Of a stretch of DNA of 18,432 bases, positions 1 through 6,519 are shown in pieces. The position numbers and the translations under genes are program-made. This DNA comes from Sedimentisphaerales bacterium (GTDB taxonomy: Bacteria > Planctomycetota > Phycisphaerae > Sedimentisphaerales > SG8-4). Position 1 is the stretch's first letter. The number at the start of each line of letters is the position of its first letter. A model generated the notes under the pieces. The model saw only the letters and a list, made by a program, of their open reading frames with translations, was not told where the DNA came from and made no database searches. The stretch covers positions 1-18,432 of the forward strand of contig JAFGJR010000326.1 in the NCBI GenBank assembly GCA_016928975.1, written 5' to 3'.

Positions 1-2
1 AA

Positions 3-614
3 TTCGGTGATATCGGGATGATCGAGTACGCCTTGGGCAACCATGCGTGGCGACCGGTCGAGGCGGAGGGCTACCTTGTCATCCATTGCTTGTGGGTCTA
101 CGGCAAACACAAGGGCAAAGGGCTCGGCTCTCTCCTCCTGGATAGCTGTATCAGCGACGCGAAGAAGAACCGGTGCCGGGGCGTCGCCGTGGTGACCAGT
201 TCCGATAGTTTCATGGCAGGAAGTGATTTGTTCATCAAAGCGGGTTTTGTCCCGGTGGACCGCATCGGTCCCTATGAACTGCTCGTCAAGAAACTCAAAA
301 GAGGAGCCCCTGATCCTCGTTTCATCGTCGAAAGGGAGCGACTACTGAAGAGGTACAGCAAGGGCCTTACGATCCTGGCTGCCGATCAGTGCACGTATGT
401 TTCAAAATCGGTGGAGAGGATTGCGGCGGCGTCCAGGACGTTGGGCCTTGAGCCGAAAGTGGTTCGAATCGGGAGCGCCAAGGCGTCAAGGGAGCTTCCA
501 ACGCCCTATGGCGTGTTCAGCGTCCTCTACGATGGAAAGCTCATCGCGGCCCGTCCGATCAGTGCCACGAGATTCATGAGCATCATGCGCAGGAATGCAG
601 AACAACACCGTTGA
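3..614 (+). CDS. GNAT-family N-acetyltransferase with YoaP-like C-terminal domain (5' truncated by window edge)
   Basis: The frame is open back to base 3, so the true start lies outside the window; the first ATG at 18 is probably internal. The N-terminal half is a GNAT fold: the acetyl-CoA motif A is visible as YGKHKGKGLGSLLLDSC, after the stretch WRPVEAEGYLVIHCLWV. The second half, from about residue 115 of the visible protein, resembles the YoaP-like extension found on one GNAT subfamily, including a Cys in LAADQCTYVSKS. Its substrate is not known to me. It ends about 100 bp before the integron-integrase remnant and reads in the same direction. Acetyltransferases are common integron cargo, but I found no attC-like site after its stop, so I do not call it a cassette. 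Confidence is high for family and low for role. Confidence 0.85.
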   Translation, partial: FGDIGMIEYALGNHAWRPVEAEGYLVIHCLWVYGKHKGKGLGSLLLDSCISDAKKNRCRGVAVVTSSDSFMAGSDLFIKAGFVPVDRIGPYELLVKKLKRGAPDPRFIVERERLLKRYSKGLTILAADQCTYVSKSVERIAAASRTLGLEPKVVRIGSAKASRELPTPYGVFSVLYDGKLIAARPISATRFMSIMRRNAEQHR

Positions 615-711
615 TCCGCCCGACGGCTCATGTTAAGATCATTGGTGCTAGTGACGGAGACCCGGATGGTGCGAATGCGTGAGACAGAAGGTCCGAGCCG
701 AGCGCCTATGG

Positions 712-786
712 CACATGCACATGATCTATACCCATATCCTCAACCGCGGGCCGGCGGGCGTTCGCAGTCCGGTGGATGGGCTTTGA
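712..786 (+). pseudogene. intI: Remnant of integron integrase intI (C-terminal ~24 codons)
   Basis: In the frame ending at the TGA at 784-786, the translation contains MIYTHILNRGPAGVRSP followed by VDGL and the stop. This matches the C-terminus of integron tyrosine integrases, where the Tyr of the MIYTHV motif is the nucleophile and a GVRSP-type tail follows. Upstream residues in this frame do not resemble the rest of IntI, and stops occur at 634, 649 and 652. The catalytic core (RHSFAT, ELLGH) is absent from all three forward frames, apart from a vague ERLWH at 700-714. This is therefore a truncated pseudogene. Its 3' end faces the cassettes and it shares their orientation. I recall that arrangement (intI co-directional with cassettes) for Treponema and planctomycete integrons, unlike the divergent layout of mobile integrons. 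Confidence 0.75.
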
Positions 787-960
787 GGCAATCGAGGAGA
801 CGATTATGCCGATCCGCATAAGATGCCGTGATAAGCTACTGGATAGAGCGCAACCAACAGAAGACAAAGGGATTAACGCAACTCTGGCGGCCATTCCCAC
901 GGCGTGTTATACGGACAGGAAACCAGAACTCCGCATCTTATGCGGGTCAGTCTAATTACT
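787..960 (+). other. Noncoding stretch between intI remnant and first cassette; expected position of attI
   Basis: No convincing gene lies here. In an integron with a co-directional integrase, attI would lie between the intI stop (786) and the first cassette core (961-967). The stretch contains the 13-bp inverted pair at 814-826 and 933-945. It also has a small hairpin at 931-945 and the heptamer CCAGAAC at 923-929, which mirrors the cassette core. attI sites have little conserved sequence, so the attI call rests on position only. Confidence 0.4.
814..945. repeat. 13-bp inverted repeat pair, the distal copy forming a 6-bp hairpin
   Basis: CCGCATAAGATGC at 814-826 is the exact reverse complement of GCATCTTATGCGG at 933-945. 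The distal copy is also palindromic by itself: CCGCAT (931-936), loop CTT, ATGCGG (940-945). It could be part of an attI site, a remnant of a decayed attachment site or a small operator; the sequence does not decide. Confidence 0.5.
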
Positions 961-967
961 GTTCTGC
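961..967 (+). other. Cassette junction core site (GTTCTGC), start of cassette 1
   Basis: GTTCTGC is a weak match to the GTTRRRY core; only GTT, the G and the final C fit fully. What marks it as the boundary is that its reverse complement, GCAGAAC, occurs exactly at 2023-2029, the position of the R'' box in the attC at the far end of the cassette. In an excised circular cassette these two heptamers pair. The crossover would fall between G961 and T962. CCAGAAC at 923-929 also mirrors the core 6/7. Confidence 0.6.
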
Positions 968-2076
968 ATCAGAAAATGAAACAACAGAGGAGACGCAAGA
1001 TGAATAGGTTCTTCGACATGGCGTTGCGGCTTTCGGATGATGCCGGATTCCTTGACTGGCAGAATGAAGTCACTCGTGAGGCATACGACGCCCTCGGCCA
1101 AGCCTACGCTGCCAACAGCAACGAGGTCGAGATCGTGACGAGACTCGTGGACGCCGTGAAGGACAAGACCTACGACCAAATCCAGATTTCGGCGAGCAAG
1201 ATTCACGGGTCACGATCCTACGTCGAGTTTAACTTCCGCGACAAACCGACAACCAAGGAACTCGGCGACATGGCGGTCATCACCGTGGTGACATCCGGGA
1301 AGAACCGACTGCTGCAACGTCTCTGCGTGATTCAGAACAAGAAGGGAAAGGACCAGAAGTGGACAATCGACCCGGAGCAACTCTTCCTCCTGAAGAACTT
1401 CCCGCCGTTCACGGGGAATCGAGGCATTTTCCGCGGCATGTCCAACGTTGCGTTCCGCAACAGAAGCGGTTGCCTTGGAGCCTTCGGCCTCCTTGCCGAC
1501 CCCGGGGAAATGACGTTGGTGGCGGCCCCCGAATTCGCGGAACTCCTTCGGGACCGTAACTCGCTGGCCCAGTCGGACATTGGTTTGCCATCCCATGTCC
1601 TTCATGATGGTGGTCAACCATACTTCCACGCGGGTCCGTTCTCCATGCCGCCATTTGACCCGGAGGAGTGGTACATGCTGATGCGTGAGTTGTTTCACAG
1701 AATCGGCCCGTTTCCTTGGAGAGAATTCGGACACTCGCTGCCGTTTCTCGGAAACGTTCACTATGCGCGTGACATGTACGACTTCGTCAAGGCGTGGACT
1801 CAGGTGAATCTTGGCGAGTTCACCTGCATGCGAGGCGCGATCATCAACGCGCAGGCGGACAGTTTCGCCAATCATCTGATCCGTAGTGCGGGGTTGGGGC
1901 GTGGTGTGGACTTCCCGACCGGCGACCGAAACGTGGAGCACAAGTTCGAGGGTGGCATGGCTGTCTTCCTCCTCAGAATGGACGTTGAACACAAAGGATG
2001 ATGTCTGAATGAGATTCGGAGTGCAGAACCAAGCGGTGGTGGGTACGTCGCTTCGCGCCGCCCCACACCGCTGACG
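962..2076 (+). mobile_element. Integron gene cassette 1 (unknown, possibly nuclease-like protein)
   Basis: This is a 1115-bp unit running from the TT of core GTTCTGC (961-967) to the G of the next core, GTTGGGC (2076-2082). It holds one gene (1000-2001) in the cassette direction, and an attC-like site follows 21 bp after the stop. The 5' leader before the ATG is 38 bp and the 3' gap is short, as in typical compact cassettes. No promoter is apparent within it. Confidence 0.65.
1000..2001 (+). CDS. Unrecognised 333-aa cassette protein with a possible PD-(D/E)XK nuclease-like signature
   Basis: I do not recognise this family by name. I start it at ATG 1000, preceded by the purine-rich Shine-Dalgarno AGAGGAG (985-991). 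The upstream in-frame start at 904 lies before the cassette boundary at 961 and has no ribosome site. No signal peptide or membrane segment is evident. Residues 73-115 resemble a restriction-endonuclease-like fold: SYVEF (E76), then ELGD (87-90) beginning a hydrophobic strand MAVITVV, then LCVIQNKKGK with Q112, K114 and K115. A D...QxK spacing of this sort occurs in PD-(D/E)XK enzymes. WTIDPEQLFLLKNFPPF follows. This is inference only. The C-terminal 200 residues contain many aromatics and no motif I can name. The next gene, a TIR protein, is a separate cassette, so the two need not act together. Confidence 0.75.
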   Translation: MNRFFDMALRLSDDAGFLDWQNEVTREAYDALGQAYAANSNEVEIVTRLVDAVKDKTYDQIQISASKIHGSRSYVEFNFRDKPTTKELGDMAVITVVTSGKNRLLQRLCVIQNKKGKDQKWTIDPEQLFLLKNFPPFTGNRGIFRGMSNVAFRNRSGCLGAFGLLADPGEMTLVAAPEFAELLRDRNSLAQSDIGLPSHVLHDGGQPYFHAGPFSMPPFDPEEWYMLMRELFHRIGPFPWREFGHSLPFLGNVHYARDMYDFVKAWTQVNLGEFTCMRGAIINAQADSFANHLIRSAGLGRGVDFPTGDRNVEHKFEGGMAVFLLRMDVEHKG

Positions 2077-2082
2077 TTGGGC
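2023..2082 (+). other. attC: attC site 1 (59-base element)
   Basis: This 60-bp site runs from R'' GCAGAAC (2023-2029) to R' GTTGGGC (2076-2082), which fits GTTRRRY exactly. Inside, AGCGGTG (2032-2038) pairs with CACCGCT (2066-2072), and TGGG (2040-2043) pairs with CCCA (2062-2065). G2039 is left extrahelical, a hallmark of attC folding. The loop holds CGCTTCGCG, similar to many known attC loops, and the end CCGCTGACGTTGGGC looks like common chromosomal attC ends. R'' and R' match only 5/7 here, as expected, since R' belongs to the next cassette. Confidence 0.8.
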
Positions 2083-2994
2083 AGGACGGACATGCACACT
2101 AAAACGAGAAGAATCCCGAGCGCCTTCATAAGTCATAAGTCCTGTGACGCTCCCTTTGCGCAGCGGCTAGCGACCGCGTTGCGTGGACACGGCGTCTTCG
2201 CATGGCTCGACATCTGGAACATGGCGCCCGGAAAGGCCCTGTCTGACGCGATGCAACACGGCATAGAGCATTGTGAAGTGATGATTCTCGTACTGACACC
2301 GGAAGCGGTGAAGTCCGTGCATGCCGGAACTGGAGGGGTGGCCTTTGAAGTCCACATCGGAGAGGGGCGTAAGTACTCCGATGCAGACTTCAGGATCATT
2401 GGAATCCTTCTCAGGAACTGCCGCCCGCCGGAGAAACTCAGGAATCGGATTGGACGCTGGATTGACTTCCGCGACCATCACCTGTTTCAGCAGAGGGTGG
2501 ATGAACTGGCCCAATGGATAAGAGATCCCGAGAGTGATCTTGGGCCGCCTGTGGTGATCGACAGCAGGACAGTACACAATCTGTCGGAGGAGGACCGTCG
2601 GGACTTCAATAGACTGCTGCAACTCCTGGATCCGCGTCGCGATCTGAGGTCCTCCACCGACATTGCTGTCAAGGAATTCACAAAGCGCCTTCTTTTCCAA
2701 ACAATCACGGGGGATTTCTCCTTGAACTACGCCAGGTACCGGGCGTTTCTGGTTTGGGCACGCACGAAGGGATACAGAGTCCCAAAACGGTTGACTTTTG
2801 AGACCGAGTCTCTCTACCAGACCGCACTTGATAAGGTTGAACGCCTGAACCGCGTCCAGATAGGTTGTGAGGAAGTCGATCCAGGTTTGCTCTTCTCAAA
2901 GAAGCGACCGTTTCGCACAGAGATGTAATGGAGAGGAAGCCCAACAAGGCCAGTTGAGGCGACGTCGCATTAGCGTCGCGCCTCACTGCCAGCG
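2077..2994 (+). mobile_element. Integron gene cassette 2 (TIR-domain protein)
   Basis: This is a 918-bp unit from the TT of GTTGGGC (2076-2082) to the G of GTTCAGA (2994-3000). The R'' box of its own attC, GCCCAAC at 2939-2945, is the perfect reverse complement of GTTGGGC, as required for a circularised cassette. The gene fills nearly the whole unit: its ATG is 15 bp after the crossover point and its stop is 10 bp before R''. This is a textbook cassette layout. Confidence 0.8.
2092..2928 (+). CDS. TIR-domain protein, cassette-borne (candidate defence effector)
   Basis: The N-terminal TIR domain spans about residues 8-130. AFISHKSCDAPFAQRLATAL matches the first strand and helix, FAWLDIWNMAPGKALSDAM the BB-loop region, and GIEHCEVMILVLTPEAV the third strand. 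Bacterial TIR enzymes use a Glu in an S..W...E context. Here the equivalent stretch is SVHAGTGGVAFEV, with E86 the candidate; the usual Trp is absent, so NADase activity is plausible but not shown. Residues 145-278 form a C-terminal region I do not recognise, rich in charged helices, possibly a sensor or partner-binding part. I chose ATG 2092 over TTG 2077 because AGGA (2083-2086) sits at good spacing, and 2077 lies inside the attC core. TIR proteins in bacteria are often anti-phage effectors that deplete NAD or make a cyclic ADP-ribose signal. Confidence 0.85.
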   Translation: MHTKTRRIPSAFISHKSCDAPFAQRLATALRGHGVFAWLDIWNMAPGKALSDAMQHGIEHCEVMILVLTPEAVKSVHAGTGGVAFEVHIGEGRKYSDADFRIIGILLRNCRPPEKLRNRIGRWIDFRDHHLFQQRVDELAQWIRDPESDLGPPVVIDSRTVHNLSEEDRRDFNRLLQLLDPRRDLRSSTDIAVKEFTKRLLFQTITGDFSLNYARYRAFLVWARTKGYRVPKRLTFETESLYQTALDKVERLNRVQIGCEEVDPGLLFSKKRPFRTEM

Positions 2995-3000
2995 TTCAGA
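2939..3000 (+). other. attC: attC site 2
   Basis: This 62-bp site runs from R'' GCCCAAC (2939-2945) to R' GTTCAGA (2994-3000, a weak core). The fold pairs GGC 2948-2950 with GCC 2988-2990, AGT 2952-2954 with ACT 2985-2987, GAGGCG 2956-2961 with CGCCTC 2979-2984, and ACG 2962-2964 with CGT 2974-2976. C2951 and T2955 stick out on the left arm; two extrahelical bases on one arm is the classic attC recognition feature. C2977 and G2978 bulge on the right. Confidence 0.75.
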
Positions 3001-3157
3001 TGCAACGCAGATGCTTTCGGCTCTGTCGTTCCATCGGCTTTAGGGTAGTTGTTTTCGGAATCGTGGTGAATCTCGGCCTTTGTGTTGATGTTCAAACGAG
3101 GCGTCCGCGCCTCCAGTGAGTTCACTACGCTGCGGTTCGCTCAGTGCCAGCGGTGGT
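3001..3157. other. Noncoding end of the cassette array, with a GC hairpin
   Basis: No gene is seen here. If a third cassette began at 2995, its R'' should read close to TCTGAAC; I find no such box before the next gene's stop, so the array appears to end here. GAGGCG (3098-3103), loop TCCG, CGCCTC (3108-3113) is a perfect 6-bp hairpin. Read on the minus strand it is followed by GTTTG, so it could serve as a weak terminator for the gene at 3158-6178. The U-tract is poor. Confidence 0.35.
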
Positions 3158-6100
3158 TCACGGGGTCGCGTCGGCCTTGCCGGGGGAGCCGTTTGGCCTT
3201 GAGCTTGAACCCCAGGCGGTCGGCTGCGACCATGTGTCCAGGTCGGGATTCGCGGGATTGACGGCTGTCAGGGAGTATCCTCCGCCGTCGGTGTTGTCAT
3301 ACCAGTCGTCCTCGTATCGGAAATCGTGGATCGTTGTGCCAATGGCGTCCACCAACTCGATTCTTTCGCCGTCGTTGGCTAAGCTGCCGGAGTACTGGCC
3401 GGCGATGGGGAGGGTCGAGCCGTACTTGGCCTGGAAGGCGGCGATGTCCTTGACCACTAAGCAGTAGCCGCCGGGGGCCAGCTCTGGGCTGGGGAAGGTG
3501 AAGTCGATGCCGTTGGTGAAGCGGACGAGGTTGAGATTGATCGGCTCGGTCCCGATGTTGGTCAGCTCGATGTACTCGGTGTTGGGGTCGTTCGGATTGC
3601 CTGTATCGGCCGGGTGGTACATGATCTCGCTGATGCGAAGACTCCCGGCGACCGGACCGACTGCGAAAACCGCGTCGTGAACGGCGCTCCAGACGCCGTA
3701 GAAAGCACGCGCCCTGACTTGCGTGGATTGCGTCAGAGTGATGGGTGATGTGTATTTCGTCGCGTGTGCGTTGTTGATCGCGTTGCCGGGCAGACGGGGG
3801 TCCGTGCCATCCAACGTGTAGTAGATATCGCCGATCGGCGCCGTTATCACCAGGGGGAAACCGTCGTCGACGAGGCCACCATGCTGATTGAAACTCGGCG
3901 CACTGATGACAGGATACCAGTTCCTGGCCTTGAGCTGATTGAGCACGATATCGGTGCGCCTGGGGAAGTAGTCGTTGAGGAGGGACTGCACCTGGGGGAG
4001 CCAGTCGTCATCCTTGGTCCGCGGCCTGGTGACCTTGGCGTCGCCCCAGCGGGCGGATTCCGCAATGACCGCCAGGTCAATCGTGTCCCTGCGGGCCGAT
4101 AGCAGACGAGCGGCGGCCTCGGGGGTCATGACGCCGTCATTGAAGAAGTGCTTGTACACGTGATCGGCGAAACGCATCCGGTACTCCGCGTTGGCGGCGA
4201 GCTGCTGGTGCAGCCACTGTGGATTGAAATACTGTCTTTGCTGTCCACAGGAGTAGGGGCCCGTACGATTCTCGTTGACGTTGAAGAGCGTATGCTCCGA
4301 ATCGTGCCGGAAGAATTTCCAGCCGTCCGGGTTGTTGCGGTTGTAGACGGCGTAGAAGTTGTTCGGCTGGCGGTTTCCCAGGAAGTTCGAGATGGGCGCA
4401 TCGATGTCGCCCACATAAAACGTGCAGATCATGTAGTCGATGACGTTATCGACATCGACCAGCCGCTCGTAGGCGGGATTGCGGGTGCCGTCGGGGTTGA
4501 GCCCCTGTACGCGGTAGTACGCAGCATCCGTGGCGAGACCTTTGCTGGCCGCCTCCCACAGGCGATTGTAGGCGTCGATAGTGCCGTCTGTGGTATAGAT
4601 CGTATAGGGCATCCCGGGTCCGGCATCGACTTTGGCCACGTCGTAGTCCTCGACGTTGCCCCCGAAGTACGAGACGGCATACCGGGCCTCGGATCGTTCC
4701 TGGGTCTGGTAGACACCCCAGTATTGGCCGTCGAGGTAGAGGTGATAATACCGGCTCCGGGTGTACGGCTCGCCGGTGGCGCCCTGCAAGTCGCGAGAGA
4801 AGACCTCGCGCAGCATGGTGTTCTTGCCGCCGTTGTCGTCGCCCATGCTGCCCTTGAAGGCCCAGGAGTAGTTCTGCTCGCAGCGCAGGTCTATCTTCTC
4901 GAACGTATCGACTCCCTCGTCCCCGAAAAGCGGATAGCGTAGCTCCGGATACCCGTACTCGCCCCGGAAGAACAGCCGGAAGCCATGCTTGGGATTGTCG
5001 CCCTGGCGGCCGTAGCCTCCACGGATACGCAGGCCGGCGTCGATCTGGAAGCCCTCGGTCCCATCCGGATAGATCAGCTCCACGGAGACCGGGCGCTCCC
5101 AGGCACGGCCATCCTGCAGCGCGTTCACGTAGATCCCCGTACTCGCATTGAACAGACTCGCCAGCGGCGTCACAAGCGAGATCGATGGAATCGACAGCAG
5201 GGCATCCTCCATGAGGTCCTTGTATCGGGCGTCGTTCACGACGTCGGGGTCCATGCCATAGTCAATGACCTGGGTACCGCCGCCGAATCCGGGCCAACCG
5301 CCGCCACCTGTTGAAGGATTGGGCCAGTCCGCGCCCGGTTTGGCGCCGGTGGGCGATTGCTTCACGATGTCGCTCACGAAAATGTATGTCTGTGTGATGA
5401 CGGCGGAGGACTTCCAACCCGACTTGATCGCTGTGGCTCGCAGGCAGGTCGTCTTGCTGATACTGATGGGGCTCGCATAGAGCGTCCCCGAAACACTGCG
5501 TGCGCCCAACTGGCCGGGCAGGTCGCCGTTGAGACTATAGTAGATCTTCGCATCGGGTGTGTCCGTGCTGAGTGTCACCGAGAAGGGCTCGCTATGGAAA
5601 CCATGTTTCTGGCTGCACTGGAGTTCGGCGACGACTCCCAGGTATCCGGCCTGATTGGCGGCTCCGGGCGTGGGGGCGCCGCAGAACTGCCACCCATCGT
5701 TGGCGTCGGGGTAGCGGGCGTATGAGATATCAGGACTGAGTGCCGGAAAACTCACACCGTCGACAAGCGTCACACTATCTGCGTCGAACAGGCACAGATC
5801 CTCGCCGCCGGCATCGAGCTTGAAGCCGGCGTGCAAGCCCTCGTCCTGCGTGTCTCCGTCCGCCCAGATCAGCAAGTATCCTCCGGGTGCGATGGTCGTG
5901 AGCGTCGCAGAGCCCGTGGGAATCTGCCATTTGTCCGGCCGGTTCGGATCGTCTGTCAGATACATCCCGCCCAGGTCGATGGGGGTGTCTCCATAATTGT
6001 AGAGCTCGATCCAGTCGTCGAACTGGCCCTGCGGGTCGACTTTCGTGGCCGCATTGGATGGCATGACCTCGTTGATCACTACGGGAATGTCGCCGGCCGC

Positions 6101-6178
6101 CGGGAGTGGGATGCCCAACAGTGAGAGAATCGTGCAGAGAACAAGGAGCGTACGGCGGCGAATCAGGCCTTCCATCAT
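3158..6178 (-). CDS. Secreted lamin-tail / chitobiase-like / CotH-kinase multidomain protein
   Basis: This protein of about 1006 aa is predicted to be exported: after MMEGLIRRR comes the hydrophobic run TLLVLCTILSLLGIPLPAAG, a signal peptide. Domains in order: a lamin-tail domain (about 32-160; VINEVMPSNA, DDWIELYNYG, LTDDPNRPDKWQIP); a chitobiase/hexosaminidase C-terminal-like beta domain (about 190-270; IYYSLNGDLPG); a CotH-type protein kinase region (about 370-700; GGYGRQGDNPKHGFRLFFRG, YLDGQYWGVYQTQER, WKFFRHDSEHTLF); a second chitobiase-like domain (IYYTLDGTDPR); and a second lamin-tail domain (RISEIMYHPADTGNPNDPNTEYIEL) at the end. Planctomycetes often encode such proteins, probably at the cell surface; the target is unknown. 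GGAGGTG on the minus strand (6188-6182) serves ATG 6178 or ATG 6175. The in-frame GTG at 6184 overlaps that ribosome site and is unlikely to be the start. Confidence 0.9.
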   Translation of the reverse strand: MMEGLIRRRTLLVLCTILSLLGIPLPAAGDIPVVINEVMPSNAATKVDPQGQFDDWIELYNYGDTPIDLGGMYLTDDPNRPDKWQIPTGSATLTTIAPGGYLLIWADGDTQDEGLHAGFKLDAGGEDLCLFDADSVTLVDGVSFPALSPDISYARYPDANDGWQFCGAPTPGAANQAGYLGVVAELQCSQKHGFHSEPFSVTLSTDTPDAKIYYSLNGDLPGQLGARSVSGTLYASPISISKTTCLRATAIKSGWKSSAVITQTYIFVSDIVKQSPTGAKPGADWPNPSTGGGGWPGFGGGTQVIDYGMDPDVVNDARYKDLMEDALLSIPSISLVTPLASLFNASTGIYVNALQDGRAWERPVSVELIYPDGTEGFQIDAGLRIRGGYGRQGDNPKHGFRLFFRGEYGYPELRYPLFGDEGVDTFEKIDLRCEQNYSWAFKGSMGDDNGGKNTMLREVFSRDLQGATGEPYTRSRYYHLYLDGQYWGVYQTQERSEARYAVSYFGGNVEDYDVAKVDAGPGMPYTIYTTDGTIDAYNRLWEAASKGLATDAAYYRVQGLNPDGTRNPAYERLVDVDNVIDYMICTFYVGDIDAPISNFLGNRQPNNFYAVYNRNNPDGWKFFRHDSEHTLFNVNENRTGPYSCGQQRQYFNPQWLHQQLAANAEYRMRFADHVYKHFFNDGVMTPEAAARLLSARRDTIDLAVIAESARWGDAKVTRPRTKDDDWLPQVQSLLNDYFPRRTDIVLNQLKARNWYPVISAPSFNQHGGLVDDGFPLVITAPIGDIYYTLDGTDPRLPGNAINNAHATKYTSPITLTQSTQVRARAFYGVWSAVHDAVFAVGPVAGSLRISEIMYHPADTGNPNDPNTEYIELTNIGTEPINLNLVRFTNGIDFTFPSPELAPGGYCLVVKDIAAFQAKYGSTLPIAGQYSGSLANDGERIELVDAIGTTIHDFRYEDDWYDNTDGGGYSLTAVNPANPDLDTWSQPTAWGSSSRPNGSPGKADATP

Positions 6179-6391
6179 GTGCACCTCCAGTCAAGCATAG
6201 TCATGGCGTATCCAATCGTGTCGTGGGCTTGCTCAGGGCAGAGCGCGCCCGCCTTATGAGCATAGTGGTCATTCGGCGGAGACGGTGACGGGCTTGTGGC
6301 GATTCGCGCAAGAAAAACTCCTACCTGCCGGAGTCGTCCTTCATCGACGGTGGTGACTGCTGAGCGTAGCGTAATAAGAGACGTTAATTGT

Positions 6392-6421
6392 ATTATAAGC
6401 ACCGGTTATCGCATCTATTAA
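6392..6421 (-). promoter_or_regulatory. Candidate sigma-70-type promoter for the CotH-domain gene
   Basis: On the minus strand, a perfect TATAAT (6397-6392) is preceded, with an 18-bp spacer, by TTAATA (6421-6416), which matches TTGACA at 4/6. It would give an untranslated leader of about 200 nt before the start at 6178. The call rests on motif match only. Confidence 0.35.
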
Positions 6422-6431
6422 GAGAACGGCC

Positions 6432-6460
6432 TTACCAAATGGCCAGTAATGCCGTATAGT
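6432..6460 (+). promoter_or_regulatory. Candidate sigma-70-type promoter for gltBD
   Basis: TTACCA (6432-6437, 4/6 to TTGACA), a 17-bp spacer and TATAGT (6455-6460, 5/6 to TATAAT) lie about 60 bp before the gltB start. GGGAG (6511-6515) precedes the ATG at 6520 as ribosome site. No operator is evident. Confidence 0.45.
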
Positions 6461-6519
6461 ATGAACAGGGTTGCAGACGACTGATAATCGTCATACACAC
6501 TCGCAAGATAGGGAGCCAG

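Larger units (their letters stand above)
6185..6519. other. Divergent intergenic region between the CotH gene and gltB
   Basis: This 335-bp gap between divergent genes contains no coding sequence I can support. Part of it is much more AT-rich (about 6375-6465) than the surrounding GC-rich coding DNA, and candidate promoters for both directions sit there. Confidence 0.6.

Noticed and set aside
630..821. 63-aa plus-strand frame over the intI remnant
   Set aside because: Its translation resembles nothing; the IntI tail is in another frame across the same bases.
871..912. GATTAAC...GTTATAC as an attC or core
   Set aside because: The pair is only about 42 bp apart with no stem-forming interior, and GTTCTGC at 961 matches the cassette's R'' exactly.
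904..999. Upstream in-frame start of the cassette 1 gene
   Set aside because: It lies before the cassette boundary at 961 and has no ribosome site; ATG 1000 has AGAGGAG in front.
2004..2010. TCTGAAT as an R'' box partner of GTTCAGA (2994-3000)
   Set aside because: It is one mismatch off and lies outside the hairpin of attC 1; GCAGAAC 2023-2029 fits the spacing and its own core exactly.
1210..2136. 308-aa minus-strand frame across cassette 1
   Set aside because: The plus-strand gene has a good ribosome site and ends just before attC 1; the antisense frame runs through the attC.
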